Assembly (NCBI RefSeq): GCF_018982885.2 | Contig: NZ_CP081848.1 | Location: forward strand, 310,001 to 374,000 | Reading direction: 5' to 3' | Origin: Polymorphobacter megasporae | Lineage (GTDB): Bacteria; Pseudomonadota; Alphaproteobacteria; Sphingomonadales; Sphingomonadaceae | DNA: 64,000 bases | Shown here: piece by piece, positions 11,845 through 21,915 of the stretch | Layout of the letters: every line of letters begins with the position of its first letter | How positions within the stretch are numbered: position 1 is the stretch's first letter | The notes under the pieces: model-generated | Databases searched by the model: none | What the model was told of the DNA's origin: nothing | What the model saw: only the letters and a program-made list of their open reading frames with translations | Translations under genes and position numbers: made by a program

Positions 11845-12893
11845 GCGACGCGTTCTGGGCAGGCAAGTCGGTCTTCGTTACCGGCCACACCGGCTTCAAG
11901 GGCGGCTGGTTGTCGCTTTGGCTCAGCGAGCTTGGCGCGAAGGTCCACGGATATTCGCTGGCACCGCCGACCACCCCCTCGCTGTTCGACGTTGCGGGTA
12001 TGGCTGACCGGATTGCTGGCCACACAATCGGCGACGTACGCGATTCCGCGAAGCTGACCGCGGCGCTGGTCGCAGCCGATTGCGAGATCGTCTTTCATCT
12101 TGCCGCCCAGCCGCTCGTCCGGCTGTCGTATAGCGAGCCGATCGAAACCTTTGCGACGAACGTCATGGGAACCGCGAACCTGCTCGAGGCGGTCCGCAGC
12201 AGCCCGACGGTTCGTGCCGTGGTCAGCGTGACGACTGACAAATGTTACGCCAACAACGAATGGCTGTGGGCCTATCGCGAGAACGAGCCGCTTGGCGGAC
12301 GCGATCCTTATTCCGCGAGCAAGGCATGCGCCGAGATCGTCACCGCCGCTATGCGCGACTCATTTCTCTCCGCTGCGGGCGTCCGCGTCGCCAGTGCGCG
12401 TGCGGGCAACGTCATCGGCGGCGGCGATTGGGCGGCCGACCGGCTGATCCCCGACTTCTTCCGCAGCACCGACGCCGGACAGGCGCTTAATGTGCGCTAC
12501 CCGGGTGCGACGCGGCCATGGCAACACGTGCTCGAACCCGTCGCGGGCTATCTGGCGCTGGCGAAGCGGCTTGCGACCGACGGCGACGGCATCGACACCG
12601 CGTGGAATTTCGGCCCTGCCGATGAAGATGCCCGCCCCGTCCGATGGATTCTCGACCATCTTTGCGCCGCGACGCCCGGTGCAACGTGGCAGGCAGAGGA
12701 AAAGATCGCGCTGCACGAAGCCGGCTATCTCAAGCTCGACAGCAGCCGGGCGCGGCATATCCTCGGCTGGCATCCGCGCTGGAACCTGGCGACTGCGCTC
12801 GAGGCTACGGTCGAGTGGCATCGGCGCTGGCGCGACGGCGAGGTCATGGCCGAGGTTTGCCGCGATCAGATCACGCGCTACGCGGCATCCTAA
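11841..12893 (+). CDS. rfbG: CDP-glucose 4,6-dehydratase
   Basis: 350 residues, extended short-chain dehydrogenase. It converts CDP-glucose to CDP-4-keto-6-deoxyglucose with bound NAD. The Rossmann motif TGHTGFKG lies near residue 14, TTDKCY carries the catalytic Thr-Asp-Lys pattern typical of RfbG, and Y-S-A-S-K is the Tyr/Lys pair. GTG 11841 overlaps the rfbF stop (GTGA). An alternative GTG at 11826 would add five residues. Its stop TAA overlaps the next ATG (TAATG). Confidence 0.95.
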   Translation: MSDAFWAGKSVFVTGHTGFKGGWLSLWLSELGAKVHGYSLAPPTTPSLFDVAGMADRIAGHTIGDVRDSAKLTAALVAADCEIVFHLAAQPLVRLSYSEPIETFATNVMGTANLLEAVRSSPTVRAVVSVTTDKCYANNEWLWAYRENEPLGGRDPYSASKACAEIVTAAMRDSFLSAAGVRVASARAGNVIGGGDWAADRLIPDFFRSTDAGQALNVRYPGATRPWQHVLEPVAGYLALAKRLATDGDGIDTAWNFGPADEDARPVRWILDHLCAATPGATWQAEEKIALHEAGYLKLDSSRARHILGWHPRWNLATALEATVEWHRRWRDGEVMAEVCRDQITRYAAS

Positions 12894-13453
12894 TGGCCCG
12901 CTTCACCGTCACACCGACCCCGCTCGCAGGGGTTGTCATCATCGAGCGCCAACGGATTGGTGACGCTCGCGGCTTCCTCAGCCGGATGTTCTGTGCCGAT
13001 GAGCTTCGCGAAGCCGGCTTCGCGCTGCCGGTCGCGCAGATCAATCACACGCTGACCGAAACGGCTGGGACCATGCGCGGACTCCATTACCAGCGTCCGC
13101 CGCATGCCGAGGACAAGCTCGTCACGTGTATCCGCGGTCGCGTATTTGACGTCGCGGTGGACCTGCGTGCGGGGTCGCCGACATTTCTGCGCTGGCACGC
13201 CGAGGAGCTATCCGCCGACAATGGCCGCGCGCTGTTGATTCCGCAGGGCTGCGCCCATGGGTTTCAAGCGTTGGAAGACGGGTGCGAGCTCCTCTATCTT
13301 CACTCGCGCGCATATGCTCCTGACGCTGAAGCTGGGCTTTCTCCGCTCGATCCGTCACTGGGGATTGCGTGGCCGCTCGCTGTGACGACGATTTCGGCGC
13401 GTGATGCGGGACATCCCGTCATCCAAGAAGATTTTACCGGAGTAAATGCATGA
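12893..13453 (+). CDS. dTDP-4-dehydrorhamnose 3,5-epimerase-family protein (acting on a CDP-sugar by context)
   Basis: 186 residues, RmlC-type cupin: GDARGFLSRMF at the N-terminus, MRGLHYQ with the catalytic His, and P-Q-G-C-A-H-G-F-Q. The family epimerises C3 and/or C5 of 4-keto-6-deoxy sugars. Because the preceding enzymes make a CDP-linked 4-keto-6-deoxyglucose and no dTDP genes are near, the likely substrate is the CDP sugar, after or before C-methylation. That nucleotide specificity is inference. Whether it epimerises one or both carbons cannot be told from sequence alone. ATG 12893 overlaps the rfbG stop; its own TGA overlaps the next ATG. Confidence 0.9.
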   Translation: MARFTVTPTPLAGVVIIERQRIGDARGFLSRMFCADELREAGFALPVAQINHTLTETAGTMRGLHYQRPPHAEDKLVTCIRGRVFDVAVDLRAGSPTFLRWHAEELSADNGRALLIPQGCAHGFQALEDGCELLYLHSRAYAPDAEAGLSPLDPSLGIAWPLAVTTISARDAGHPVIQEDFTGVNA

Positions 13454-14676
13454 AGTGCCGCCACTGCCACGCGGAGGTCACGCTCAAGCTGATCGACCTC
13501 GGCGCGTCGCCGCCGTCGAACGCCTATTTGACCAAGGGTGCGCTGCTAGCTGCTGAGAAGTCGTATCCGCTGACGGTTTTCACCTGCACCAACTGTTGGC
13601 TGGTCCAGACGCAGGATCATGCTGACGCGGCGGAGCTGTTCGCACACGACTATGCGTATTTCAGCAGCACCTCGACGAGTTGGCTGGCGCACGCCGCGGC
13701 GTATGTCGACGCGATGATCGCCCGCTTCGGCCTCGACAGCAGTTCGCACGTTGTCGAAGTCGCGTCGAACGATGGCTATCTACTGCAGCACGTCGCCGCG
13801 CGCGGCATCCCCTGCCTCGGCGTCGAGCCGACCGCGAGCACTGCCGCTGCCGCGCGTGCCAAGGGCATCCCGGTGGTCGAGGATTTCTTCGGGGTCGAGC
13901 TGGCCACGCGCCTCGTCGCCGATGGTCATGCCGCCGACCTGACCGCCGCGAACAACGTTCTCGCGCACGTGCCGGACATCAACGACTTCGCCGCCGGCTT
14001 TGCGGTCCTGCTCAAGCCCACCGGCGTCGCGACCTTCGAATTTCCGCATTTGCTGAAGCTGATCGCCGAGGCGCAGTTCGACACAATCTACCACGAGCAT
14101 TTTTCTTATCTGTCGCTCACCGCAGTCAGCGCGATCTTCGCCGCCAACGGCCTGCAGGTGTTCGACGTCGAGGAAGTCTCGACCCACGGCGGCAGCCTGC
14201 GCGTGTTCGCCCAACGTGCCGACAGCGCGACGCATCCGGTGACGGCAGCGGTCGCACGGATGCTCGCGACCGAAGTCGACGCGGGCATGACGACCGCCGC
14301 TTATTACGAGAACTTCCAGGCGCGCGCCGACACGATCAAGGACGCACTCGTCCGCTTCCTGCTCGACGCAAAGCGCGACGGCCGTAGCGTCGGTGCTTAT
14401 GGCGCCGCCGCGAAGGGCAACACCGTGCTCAACTATGCCGGGATCCGGCCCGACCTGCTGCCGTGGGTGGTCGACCGGAGCCCGGGCAAGCAGGGCCGTT
14501 TTATGCCTGGCAGCCGGATTCCCATCGTCGATGAGGACCATCTGAAGGCGATGCGGCCCGATTACGTCATCATCCTGCCGTGGAACCTCCGCAGCGAGAT
14601 CGTCGAGCAGCTCGCCTATATCCGCGATTGGGGCGGGCGTTTCGTTACCGCGATTCCCGAAATCGCCGTGACGTGA
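13450..14676 (+). CDS. Sugar C-methyltransferase (TylC3/NovU-type), SAM-dependent
   Basis: 408 residues. It has an N-terminal zinc-binding segment (C-R-H-C at 3-6 and C-T-N-C about 40 residues later), a central class I methyltransferase with V-E-V-A-S-N-D-G-Y, and a C-terminal domain with G-A-A-A-K-G-N-T. This three-domain order is that of C-methyltransferases that add a methyl to C3 of NDP-4-keto-6-deoxysugars (TylC3, NovU and relatives). In this operon it should act on CDP-4-keto-6-deoxyhexose and give a branched sugar. ATG 13450 overlaps the preceding stop (ATGA). Confidence 0.9.
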   Translation: MKCRHCHAEVTLKLIDLGASPPSNAYLTKGALLAAEKSYPLTVFTCTNCWLVQTQDHADAAELFAHDYAYFSSTSTSWLAHAAAYVDAMIARFGLDSSSHVVEVASNDGYLLQHVAARGIPCLGVEPTASTAAAARAKGIPVVEDFFGVELATRLVADGHAADLTAANNVLAHVPDINDFAAGFAVLLKPTGVATFEFPHLLKLIAEAQFDTIYHEHFSYLSLTAVSAIFAANGLQVFDVEEVSTHGGSLRVFAQRADSATHPVTAAVARMLATEVDAGMTTAAYYENFQARADTIKDALVRFLLDAKRDGRSVGAYGAAAKGNTVLNYAGIRPDLLPWVVDRSPGKQGRFMPGSRIPIVDEDHLKAMRPDYVIILPWNLRSEIVEQLAYIRDWGGRFVTAIPEIAVT

Positions 14677-15527
14677 AGGTCGCGGTTACCGGCGCCAGCG
14701 GTTTCGTCGGACGGCACGTCGTTGCCGCTCTGGCGCGGCGCGGCGTCGAGGTCGTGGCGTCGTCGCGGCATCGCCCCGGCGACCTGCCGACGGAGATCGA
14801 ACACGTCGCGCTCGACATCGCCGAGCCCGGCGACGCGTTCGACCGCCTCGGGCGTCCCGACGCGATCATCCATTTGGCATGGGGCGGATTGCCCAACTAC
14901 CGCTCGCTCCACCATTTCGAGGGCGAATTGCCCCTGCAATACGCATTCCTGCACGGGCTGATCGAGAGCGGAGCCGAACGCCTCCTCGTCGCCGGGACCT
15001 GCTACGAATACGGCATGCAGGACGGCGAGCTTGGCGAGGATATGAACGGTTTTCCGACCAACCCGTATGGCTTCGCCAAGCTGACGTTGCTGCGGCAACT
15101 CGAATTCCTGCGCGCTGCCAAGCCATTTGCGCTGACGTGGGCGCGCCTGTTCTACTCCTACGGCGACGGCCAGGCGCCGACGTCGATCTACTCGCTTCTC
15201 CACGCCGCCGTGGCACGCGACGATAGCAAGTTCGCGATGTCGGCGGGCGAGCAGTTGCGTGATTACCTGCCGATCGAAACCGCAGCAGACCGGATTGCAA
15301 TGCTCGCTGGGCGCTGCGGCGACGGCATCGTCAACATCTGCTCAGGCGTGCCGGTCTCGATCCGCGCGCTGGTCGAGCGCTGGATCGCCGCCAACGACTG
15401 GACGATCGTTCCCGATCTTGGGCGCTATCCGTATCCGGACTACGAACCGCTGGCGTTCTGGGGCCGCGCGACGAAGCTCGAGGCGCTGTGCGGTGCACCG
15501 CTTGGATCTGAAACGCGCACTGCGTGA
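14673..15527 (+). CDS. NAD-dependent epimerase/dehydratase family sugar reductase
   Basis: 284 residues, extended SDR with V-T-G-A-S-G-F-V-G at the N-terminus and a Y-G-F-A-K active-site pair near residue 130. Most similar in pattern to the 4-ketoreductases that finish NDP-deoxysugar synthesis, so it probably reduces C4 of the C-methylated keto sugar. GTG 14673 overlaps the methyltransferase TGA (GTGA). The five genes from rfbF to here form a complete logical pathway without the C3-dehydrase RfbH. Confidence 0.85.
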   Translation: MKVAVTGASGFVGRHVVAALARRGVEVVASSRHRPGDLPTEIEHVALDIAEPGDAFDRLGRPDAIIHLAWGGLPNYRSLHHFEGELPLQYAFLHGLIESGAERLLVAGTCYEYGMQDGELGEDMNGFPTNPYGFAKLTLLRQLEFLRAAKPFALTWARLFYSYGDGQAPTSIYSLLHAAVARDDSKFAMSAGEQLRDYLPIETAADRIAMLAGRCGDGIVNICSGVPVSIRALVERWIAANDWTIVPDLGRYPYPDYEPLAFWGRATKLEALCGAPLGSETRTA

Positions 15528-15534
15528 CCCGGCA

Positions 15535-17043
15535 ATGACACTGCGCAACAACCTTATCGCCAATGTCGCGGGCAAGGCGTGGTCCGGCGCGATGGGCTTC
15601 GCCTTCGTGCCATTCTACATCCGCTTTCTTGGCATCGAGGCCTATGGGCTGATCGGCTTTTTCGTCTCGCTCCTTGCGCTGTTCTTCGTCCTCGACATGG
15701 GGCTCAGCGTCGCGATCACGCGCGAATTGGCCAAGCGCGCTTCCGACGAAGACAAGACGGAGGTCCGTGACATCGTCCGGACGCTCGAGGTCATCTACTG
15801 GAGCATCGGGATCGTCCTCGGCGGCGGGGTCGTCATGGCAGCACCGCTGCTCGCGAGCGGATGGCTGCACCCGCAAACCCTCAGTCTCGAGACGACGACG
15901 GCTGCAGTGCGGATGATCGGGCTCGTGATCATGCTGCGCTGGCCGGTCACGCTTTACAGCGGCGCACTGGCCGGACTCGAGCGTCAGGTTCAGCTCAACC
16001 TCTTGACCGCCAGTTACGCGACGTTTCAGGGGGGCGGGGCGGTTCTCGTGTTGTGGCTCATCAGCCCCACCATCACAGCGTTTTTTACCTGGCAGCTTGT
16101 TGCCGCCGCAGCGCAGATCACGCTGATGGTTGTCGCGGTCTGGCGGGGCCTGCCGACCACATCGTCGTCTCCTGCCTTTCGGCCGGCGGCGCTCGCCAGC
16201 ATGGCCAGCTTTTCCGCCGGCATATTCGGCATCACCATTCTCTCGGTCATCCTTAACCAACTCGACAAATTCATGCTGAGCCGATTGTTGCCATTATCGG
16301 TGTTCGGCACCTATTCGCTGGCTGGGACGGTCGCCGCGAGCCTCAATCTAGCGGCGATGGCAATTTATGCGGCGGTGTTTCCGCGTTTGTCGCGGCTCGT
16401 TGCCGACGAGCTTTCCGGCGAACTGGTCAAGACCTACCACAAATGTGCCCAGCTGACGTCGGCGCTGGTTATTCCGGCGGGTCTTACCCTCGCCCTGTTC
16501 GCACGCGAACTGCTCACACTTTACGTCCATGATCCAGAGATCGTCGATCCGGCCGCGCCCCTGCTTCGCCTGCTTGTCATCGGCAACATTTTCCTGTCGC
16601 TGATGCTCCTTCCGCTTGCCCTCCAGCTGGCATACGGCTGGGTGAAGCTGTCGCTTTACAAGAACATCGTTGCTGTTGCGATTTTCGTCCCGCTGCTGTG
16701 GATCATGGTCTCGCGCTACGGGCCGATCGGTGCCGCGTCGGTCTGGATCGTCCTCACTGCCGGATACTTTCTCATCGAGGTACCGATCATGCACGCCCGG
16801 CTGCTCCGGACCGAGAAATGGCGGTGGTATCTGCTCGACGTCGGCCTTCCCGCTGGTATCGCGCTCGTTGTCCTGGGAGGTCTTCGGTTGGTGCTTCCGA
16901 CCAGTGCACCGCTAGCACTCAGCATTCCTCTTATCGTCGCCGCCGCCGCCGTCGCCTTCGGTGCCAGCCTCGCCGCGATGCCATCGACCCGGGCAGCGCT
17001 GCTGGCAGCAATCACCCAGTTCAGAGGCTCGCGCCTTGCTTGA
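15535..17043 (+). CDS. Polysaccharide flippase (Wzx/MATE-like)
   Basis: 502 residues, very hydrophobic, with about 12-14 predicted membrane spans and few charged loops. [16 protein letters not shown] near residue 25 is the typical N-terminal signature of Polysacc_synt/RfbX flippases. It would move the lipid-linked repeat unit across the inner membrane. ATG 15535 lies 7 bp after the reductase stop. The stop TGA is followed 4 bp later by the acetyltransferase ATG. Confidence 0.9.
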   Translation: MTLRNNLIANVAGKAWSGAMGFAFVPFYIRFLGIEAYGLIGFFVSLLALFFVLDMGLSVAITRELAKRASDEDKTEVRDIVRTLEVIYWSIGIVLGGGVVMAAPLLASGWLHPQTLSLETTTAAVRMIGLVIMLRWPVTLYSGALAGLERQVQLNLLTASYATFQGGGAVLVLWLISPTITAFFTWQLVAAAAQITLMVVAVWRGLPTTSSSPAFRPAALASMASFSAGIFGITILSVILNQLDKFMLSRLLPLSVFGTYSLAGTVAASLNLAAMAIYAAVFPRLSRLVADELSGELVKTYHKCAQLTSALVIPAGLTLALFARELLTLYVHDPEIVDPAAPLLRLLVIGNIFLSLMLLPLALQLAYGWVKLSLYKNIVAVAIFVPLLWIMVSRYGPIGAASVWIVLTAGYFLIEVPIMHARLLRTEKWRWYLLDVGLPAGIALVVLGGLRLVLPTSAPLALSIPLIVAAAAVAFGASLAAMPSTRAALLAAITQFRGSRLA

Positions 17044-17047
17044 GTCC

Positions 17048-17695
17048 ATGCGCTCGCGACTGAAGCGTCTGCTGCTTCAGCGGCGACACCCCGGCCTCGT
17101 GCTGGGCAGTCGGAGCGAAGTCAGCGGCAGCAGCTTCGGAGCGAACGTCCGTATCGGAGCCGATGCGACCATCATCAGCTCAAGCTTTGGCGACAACTCC
17201 TACATCGGACCACGAGCAACCGTCGTGCACGCCGCGGTCGGCCGGTATTGCTCGATGGCGTCTGACATTCAAATCGGATCGGGGAGCCACCCGTCTCGGG
17301 GTTATGTCTCGTCGCATCCGATCTTCTATCTCGCGCGTCCGTCGATCGGATGGTCGTTTGTACATCAGGACCGGTTCACCGAATTCGGGACAACTTCGAT
17401 CGGCAACGACGTCTGGATCGGCGCGAAAGCAACCGTGCGCGACGGCGTGTCGATCGGGGACGGTGCGATCATCGGGGCCGGGGCTGTGGTCGTGAAAGAC
17501 GTCGCCCCGTATTCCATCGTCGGGGGAGTGCCCGCCAAGCTGTTGCGCATGCGCTTCCCCGAGACCGATATCGCGTTTCTCTTAGAGCTACGCTGGTGGG
17601 ACCGCGGCGAGGACTGGCTCCGCGAGCATGCGGTTTACTTCGACGACGTCGCACGTTTGCGCGAGGTGCTTGCTCAACGGGCAGTTGGCGCATGA
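17048..17695 (+). CDS. Left-handed beta-helix acyltransferase (O-acetyltransferase)
   Basis: 215 residues. Residues ~15-160 are hexapeptide repeats of the [LIV]-G-x-x-x-x type ([43 protein letters not shown]), ending with [14 protein letters not shown], the classic xenobiotic/sugar acyltransferase C-terminal signature. It most likely adds an O-acetyl group to a sugar of the repeat unit, using acetyl-CoA. It starts at ATG 17048, just after the flippase stop, and overlaps the next gene by four bases. Confidence 0.9.
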   Translation: MRSRLKRLLLQRRHPGLVLGSRSEVSGSSFGANVRIGADATIISSSFGDNSYIGPRATVVHAAVGRYCSMASDIQIGSGSHPSRGYVSSHPIFYLARPSIGWSFVHQDRFTEFGTTSIGNDVWIGAKATVRDGVSIGDGAIIGAGAVVVKDVAPYSIVGGVPAKLLRMRFPETDIAFLLELRWWDRGEDWLREHAVYFDDVARLREVLAQRAVGA

Positions 17696-18555
17696 CCGCA
17701 CCTAGGCATCCGTCGGTTGAACAGCCCTCGATCGCGGTGGTCCACATCGTCTTGGCGCAGTTCGGCATCGCCCCGTTCCAGGATTTCATTGCGTCGTACC
17801 GCCGCCATGCCGCCGGTATCGGCCACTCGCTGGTCCTCGCGGTCAAAGGCTTCGAGAACGGCCTGCCCGCAGCGTATATCGGCCTGCTCGACGGCATCCC
17901 CCACGAGGCGATCGAGGTCCCCAACTTCGGCTTCGACATCGGGACATACTGGCGGCTCGCCACGGCGCTCGATCATCAAACATTCTGCTTTCTGAACTCA
18001 CGCAGCGTAGTGCTCGGGGATCGCTGGCTGTCACATCTGGTCGCTCCGCTGTCGGTACCGGACGTCGGTGCGGCGGGCGCAAGCGGCTCTTTTCAAAGCC
18101 TGCTCGAGGAGCATCTTCGCTATGTTCGCCGCACACCCGGTGAACGCGGACTGCGATCGATGATCCGCAGATCATCGATCAACACGCTTCGCCACCGCCT
18201 GCTGTTCGCGCCATTCCCGAACCCCCATCTCCGCACGAACGCCGTCGCGATCGCGCGATCTACCTTGCTTGCGTTGCCCGTTCCCCGCACGGCGACGCGG
18301 CTGGCGACCGCCCGTTTCGAGAACGGGCGCAATAACTTCACCCGGCAACTCGATCGCCGTGGCCTCAAGGTTGTGGTTGTCGGTCGCAACGGCGTCGCTT
18401 ATGAACCCTCCGATTGGCCGACGAGCGGTACCTTTTGGCAGGGCGATCAATCGAACCTTATGGTCGATGACAACCAGACCCTGAAATACGCGATCGCAGG
18501 ACCGGCAGAACGACATACGCTCGCTGCGGCGGCGTGGACATCACAAGAGATTTGA
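17692..18555 (+). CDS. Putative glycosyltransferase-like protein of the polysaccharide locus
   Basis: 287 residues, not recognised with confidence. It starts with an alternating hydrophobic strand ([12 protein letters not shown]) and contains [16 protein letters not shown] and [11 protein letters not shown], a layout like GT-A enzymes acting on polysaccharide precursors, but no clear D-x-D is present (L-N-S-R-S stands where one might be expected). No membrane span. It is locked between the acetyltransferase and a GT2 gene by ATGA overlaps on both sides, so it is expressed with them. Likely a sugar transferase or a protein modifying the repeat unit. Confidence 0.7.
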   Translation: MTAPRHPSVEQPSIAVVHIVLAQFGIAPFQDFIASYRRHAAGIGHSLVLAVKGFENGLPAAYIGLLDGIPHEAIEVPNFGFDIGTYWRLATALDHQTFCFLNSRSVVLGDRWLSHLVAPLSVPDVGAAGASGSFQSLLEEHLRYVRRTPGERGLRSMIRRSSINTLRHRLLFAPFPNPHLRTNAVAIARSTLLALPVPRTATRLATARFENGRNNFTRQLDRRGLKVVVVGRNGVAYEPSDWPTSGTFWQGDQSNLMVDDNQTLKYAIAGPAERHTLAAAAWTSQEI

Positions 18556-19685
18556 TGACACCGCTGCTCAGCCTCATCATCCCGACCCGCGAGCGTGCGC
18601 GGACGCTGGTGTCGACACTGGCGACCGCGACGGCACAGGCCAGCCGCGATTTCGAGATCGTCGTCAGCGACAACATGAGCGCCGACAACACGCGCGAAGT
18701 CGTGACCGCCGCGGCGGAAAACGACGATCGCATCCGTTACCTCAATTCCGGCGCGCGCCTGTCGATGTGCGGCAACTACGAGTTCGCGCTCGAGCAGGCG
18801 CGCGGGGATTATGTCGTGATCATCGGCGATGACGATGCGGTGATGCCGGGCGGCCTCGACCGGCTGCTGGCGCGGCTGCGCGCGCTGTCCGAACCGACGA
18901 TCCACATGTGGCCGTTGCACATCTACGACTGGCCGGTCGGCGAGCTGCCCGCGAAAGTAGCTTATCTCGCGCCGGTGATCCCGGAATCGACACTCGATCT
19001 CAAGGCCAAGGCGCGCGACATTGTCCGGCGCGGGGCGTGGAAATATTACGAACTGCCGTCGCCCTATCACAGCGCCATTCCGCGCGCGATCCTCAGCAAG
19101 ATCCGTGACCGCACCGGGCGCGTGTTTCATTCGACACAGCCCGACGTGTTTACCGCGATGGCGATCCCGGCCTACGCCGACCAAGCGATCAACCTTGGCA
19201 CGACGGTGACCTTGAACGGCCGGTCAGCACAGTCTAATGGCCTCGGCTTTGTCCAGCGCAAGGCGCGCGTAAACATCGACCGGTTCATCGCCGAATACGG
19301 TGACTATCGATTCCACCCGACGCTCGCGACTGGCGTCCCCGCAGCCGCGAACATGATTCCCGATGCCGTGCTGCTGGCGGTCGATCTGTTCCCCGAACTC
19401 TACGATGGGGTCGACTTCGACTATAGCGCGATGTGGGCGTACGTCTGCCGGCTCGGCTTCATGTCGCACGGCGAGGTTGTCCGGAGTGCGCGGCGGATCG
19501 CCCAAGCGCATGACTTCAGCCTGCCGCGCTTTGCGCGCTTCGCTGCCTTGCACCAGGCGGCGGTCATCCGCCGCAGGCTGCTCAATGCGGCGACTCCGCT
19601 CGGCGGGCTGGCTGCGGCCGTGCCGGGCACGATCGACGAGTTCGTCAAGGCGCTCGCCCGCGAACCGCGGCCGACGCCCGCATGA
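18555..19685 (+). CDS. Glycosyltransferase family 2
   Basis: 376 residues. GT-A fold: LLSLIIPTRERARTL at the N-terminus, SDNMSADNT near residue 37, and the metal/nucleotide-sugar site as G-D-D-D-A-V near residue 95. Inverting transferase, cytoplasmic, adding one sugar to the lipid-linked repeat. ATG 18555 overlaps the preceding TGA; its end overlaps the polymerase start. An alternative in-frame start at 18534 would add seven residues. Confidence 0.88.
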   Translation: MTPLLSLIIPTRERARTLVSTLATATAQASRDFEIVVSDNMSADNTREVVTAAAENDDRIRYLNSGARLSMCGNYEFALEQARGDYVVIIGDDDAVMPGGLDRLLARLRALSEPTIHMWPLHIYDWPVGELPAKVAYLAPVIPESTLDLKAKARDIVRRGAWKYYELPSPYHSAIPRAILSKIRDRTGRVFHSTQPDVFTAMAIPAYADQAINLGTTVTLNGRSAQSNGLGFVQRKARVNIDRFIAEYGDYRFHPTLATGVPAAANMIPDAVLLAVDLFPELYDGVDFDYSAMWAYVCRLGFMSHGEVVRSARRIAQAHDFSLPRFARFAALHQAAVIRRRLLNAATPLGGLAAAVPGTIDEFVKALAREPRPTPA

Positions 19686-20950
19686 CGGCTGCGACCAAGC
19701 GCAGGCCGGGCCAATCGGTGCCCGTGGGCTTGCTGCTGACGCTCGTTACCTTTGCGCCGACGGTCGTATTCTATGCAGGCGTGACGACGTCGCTAACGCT
19801 TGGTGCGACGCTGGCTGGCATATTGTCCGTACTGATTGTTGCCGCTTGTCCGGTCGGACTTGGCGAACCGCTCGCCCGCGCCACGGCAAGTATGATCGCG
19901 ATCATGCTCGTGCTGAGCGTCCATCTGCTCTTCGCCAGTTTGCTATACGCGGTCGATTTTCCACACGCGCTGGCATCATTCGCGCCGTTGCTCATCCTCT
20001 CCCTGGGGGGAGTAGCCCTGGCGGTCGCGATCCAGTCCGTGTCGCCGGAGCACTTCAATGCGGTGGTTCACAGCGTCTTCGCGGCGCTGTGTCTGGTTGC
20101 TTTGCTGCCGATCGTCGGCCTCGATTTTTCGCTGATCTACCCCGGTAACGGCTATGCGAAGCCGATCTACCCGTTCACCGAGCCGTCGCATTTCGCTTTG
20201 ATCTTCATGCCCTTTTATCTTTACGCCTGTGTCACTGCGCAGGCCGGCCGGCGCCTGATGCTGCTCGGCCTCGGTCTTGTGCTGATCCTTGGGCTCGAGA
20301 GCCTGACCCTCGCGCTCGGCTGGTTGATCGTTGCGCTCATCTGTATGCGCGGGCTGGTCCTGCCGGTGATCGTCGTCGCGGCGCTGGCTGTGCTGCTGAC
20401 CGTGCTCGACCTCAGTTACTTCCTCGATCGACTCGACTTCAGCGATGCGAACCAGAACCTGTCGACGCTGGTTTACCTGCAGGGGTGGGACCTGGCCAGC
20501 GAGGCGCTTACCGCGACCCACGGCTGGGGCGAGGGCTTCCAGCAACTTGGCCTGCAGGGCACCAATTCGCCGACATCACAGATCATCTACGCGCTGACCG
20601 GCAACGAAATGAACATTCTCGATGGCGGTTTTGTTTTAGCCAAGCTGGTCGGGGAGCTCGGTTATCTCGGGATGATCATCGTTGCCGGGCTGCTGACGGC
20701 AATTGTCAGATCGGTGATCGTGTTGCGCAAGGGCGCCCGGCTACCGGGGATGGTGCCCGCTCCGATGCTGTTTGCGCACGCGGTATTTGCCGGTTTTCTG
20801 GTCGAGCTTCTGGTTCGAGGTACAGGCTATTTCGCCGGGACGACGATGTTGCTGGTCACGGCCACAGTGCTGCGCAATCGGTTTTTCCGTTCTGTCGGAG
20901 AGTCTATGGTACCCAGCCGCAACGCCCCGCTAATCGCGGTCGCACGATGA
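19682..20950 (+). CDS. O-antigen/capsule polymerase (Wzy-like)
   Basis: 422 residues with about 11-12 membrane spans and one larger polar loop (about residues 245-300). F-T-E-P-S-H-F-A around residue 165 matches the S-E-P-S-H-F-A pattern seen in many Wzy proteins. It would polymerise flipped repeat units on the periplasmic side. Sequence divergence is normal for Wzy, so the call rests on topology, that motif and its position beside a flippase, transferases and a chain-length regulator. It overlaps both neighbours by four bases (ATGA). Confidence 0.82.
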   Translation: MTAATKRRPGQSVPVGLLLTLVTFAPTVVFYAGVTTSLTLGATLAGILSVLIVAACPVGLGEPLARATASMIAIMLVLSVHLLFASLLYAVDFPHALASFAPLLILSLGGVALAVAIQSVSPEHFNAVVHSVFAALCLVALLPIVGLDFSLIYPGNGYAKPIYPFTEPSHFALIFMPFYLYACVTAQAGRRLMLLGLGLVLILGLESLTLALGWLIVALICMRGLVLPVIVVAALAVLLTVLDLSYFLDRLDFSDANQNLSTLVYLQGWDLASEALTATHGWGEGFQQLGLQGTNSPTSQIIYALTGNEMNILDGGFVLAKLVGELGYLGMIIVAGLLTAIVRSVIVLRKGARLPGMVPAPMLFAHAVFAGFLVELLVRGTGYFAGTTMLLVTATVLRNRFFRSVGESMVPSRNAPLIAVAR

Positions 20951-21915
20951 CTGACCTGATTATCAATGGCACGGCAATTACGCGGTCGTCGCGCGGTGCC
21001 CGTCGCTATTACGACGGCATCATGGCGAACCTCGATTGGCCGGGTGAAATCAGCATCACCGAACCATGGTCTCGGCTGACGCGCTTCAAGGAACTCGCCG
21101 AGCGCGGCCGATCCGACGCGATTTACTGGTCACCGGCACATCGTGGCCCGTTGTTTGCGCATAATCACGTGGTCACGGTGCTCGATTGCATCAACATCGA
21201 GCATGTCTACTGCGACGACGCACGCCTGCCGCTGCTGCGGGCAATGATGGGACGGCTGCTTGCGGGTGCGCGCCAGATCGTGTGCATCTCCGAAGCAACG
21301 CGCGCCGCCGTCGAGCGCAATTTCGTGATCGATCCGGCGAAACTTTCCGTAATTGCCGGCCCGACGGTGTTGCCGATCGCAAACGCCGCGATTGCACATG
21401 TAGACGACGACGATTTCGTGCTGATGGTGACGAACGCGCTCCCGCACAAGAATACCGCATTCGCCGCGGCGGCGATGGCGGCGAGCCGGGCTCGCGAACT
21501 TGGGATCGGCCTGCGTGTCGTCGGCGCGCTCGCCGAGGGCAGCGCCGCGCTTTGTGCTGCCGCCGGGGTCAAGGTCGAGATATTTCACAATGTCGACGAT
21601 GCGACGCTTTATGGCTGGATGCGGCGCTGCCGTTTCCTGCTTTCGCCCAGTCTTGCGGAGGGTCTGAACCTGCCGATCGCCGAGGCGGTCTCGCTCGGCG
21701 TGAACGTGGTGTGTTCGGACATCGCGGTGCACCAGGAATTCTTCGCCTCGGACGCGCTGTTCTTCGACCCCCTCAGCCACGCTTCGCTTGTCGCCGTGCT
21801 CGATGATGCGCTCCAGCGGTCAGGCCGGTGGTTTCCCGCAACCGCGAAACCGGGACCCACGTTTGGCGACGTCGCCGCGCAATACCGCGCCTTGTTTGAG
21901 CGCATGGCACCATGA
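20947..21915 (+). CDS. Glycosyltransferase family 4 (Glycos_transf_1)
   Basis: 322 residues, GT-B fold. The C-terminal half carries the donor-binding E-x7-E pattern in SPSLAEGLNLPIAEA (about residues 235-250) and VVCSDIAVHQEF after it. The N-terminal acceptor domain is short. Retaining transferase using an NDP-sugar; GDP-rhamnose or mannose is plausible given gmd/rmd downstream, but that is inference. Starts with an ATGA overlap with the polymerase and ends with an ATGA overlap with a 49-codon ORF. Confidence 0.88.
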   Translation: MTDLIINGTAITRSSRGARRYYDGIMANLDWPGEISITEPWSRLTRFKELAERGRSDAIYWSPAHRGPLFAHNHVVTVLDCINIEHVYCDDARLPLLRAMMGRLLAGARQIVCISEATRAAVERNFVIDPAKLSVIAGPTVLPIANAAIAHVDDDDFVLMVTNALPHKNTAFAAAAMAASRARELGIGLRVVGALAEGSAALCAAAGVKVEIFHNVDDATLYGWMRRCRFLLSPSLAEGLNLPIAEAVSLGVNVVCSDIAVHQEFFASDALFFDPLSHASLVAVLDDALQRSGRWFPATAKPGPTFGDVAAQYRALFERMAP

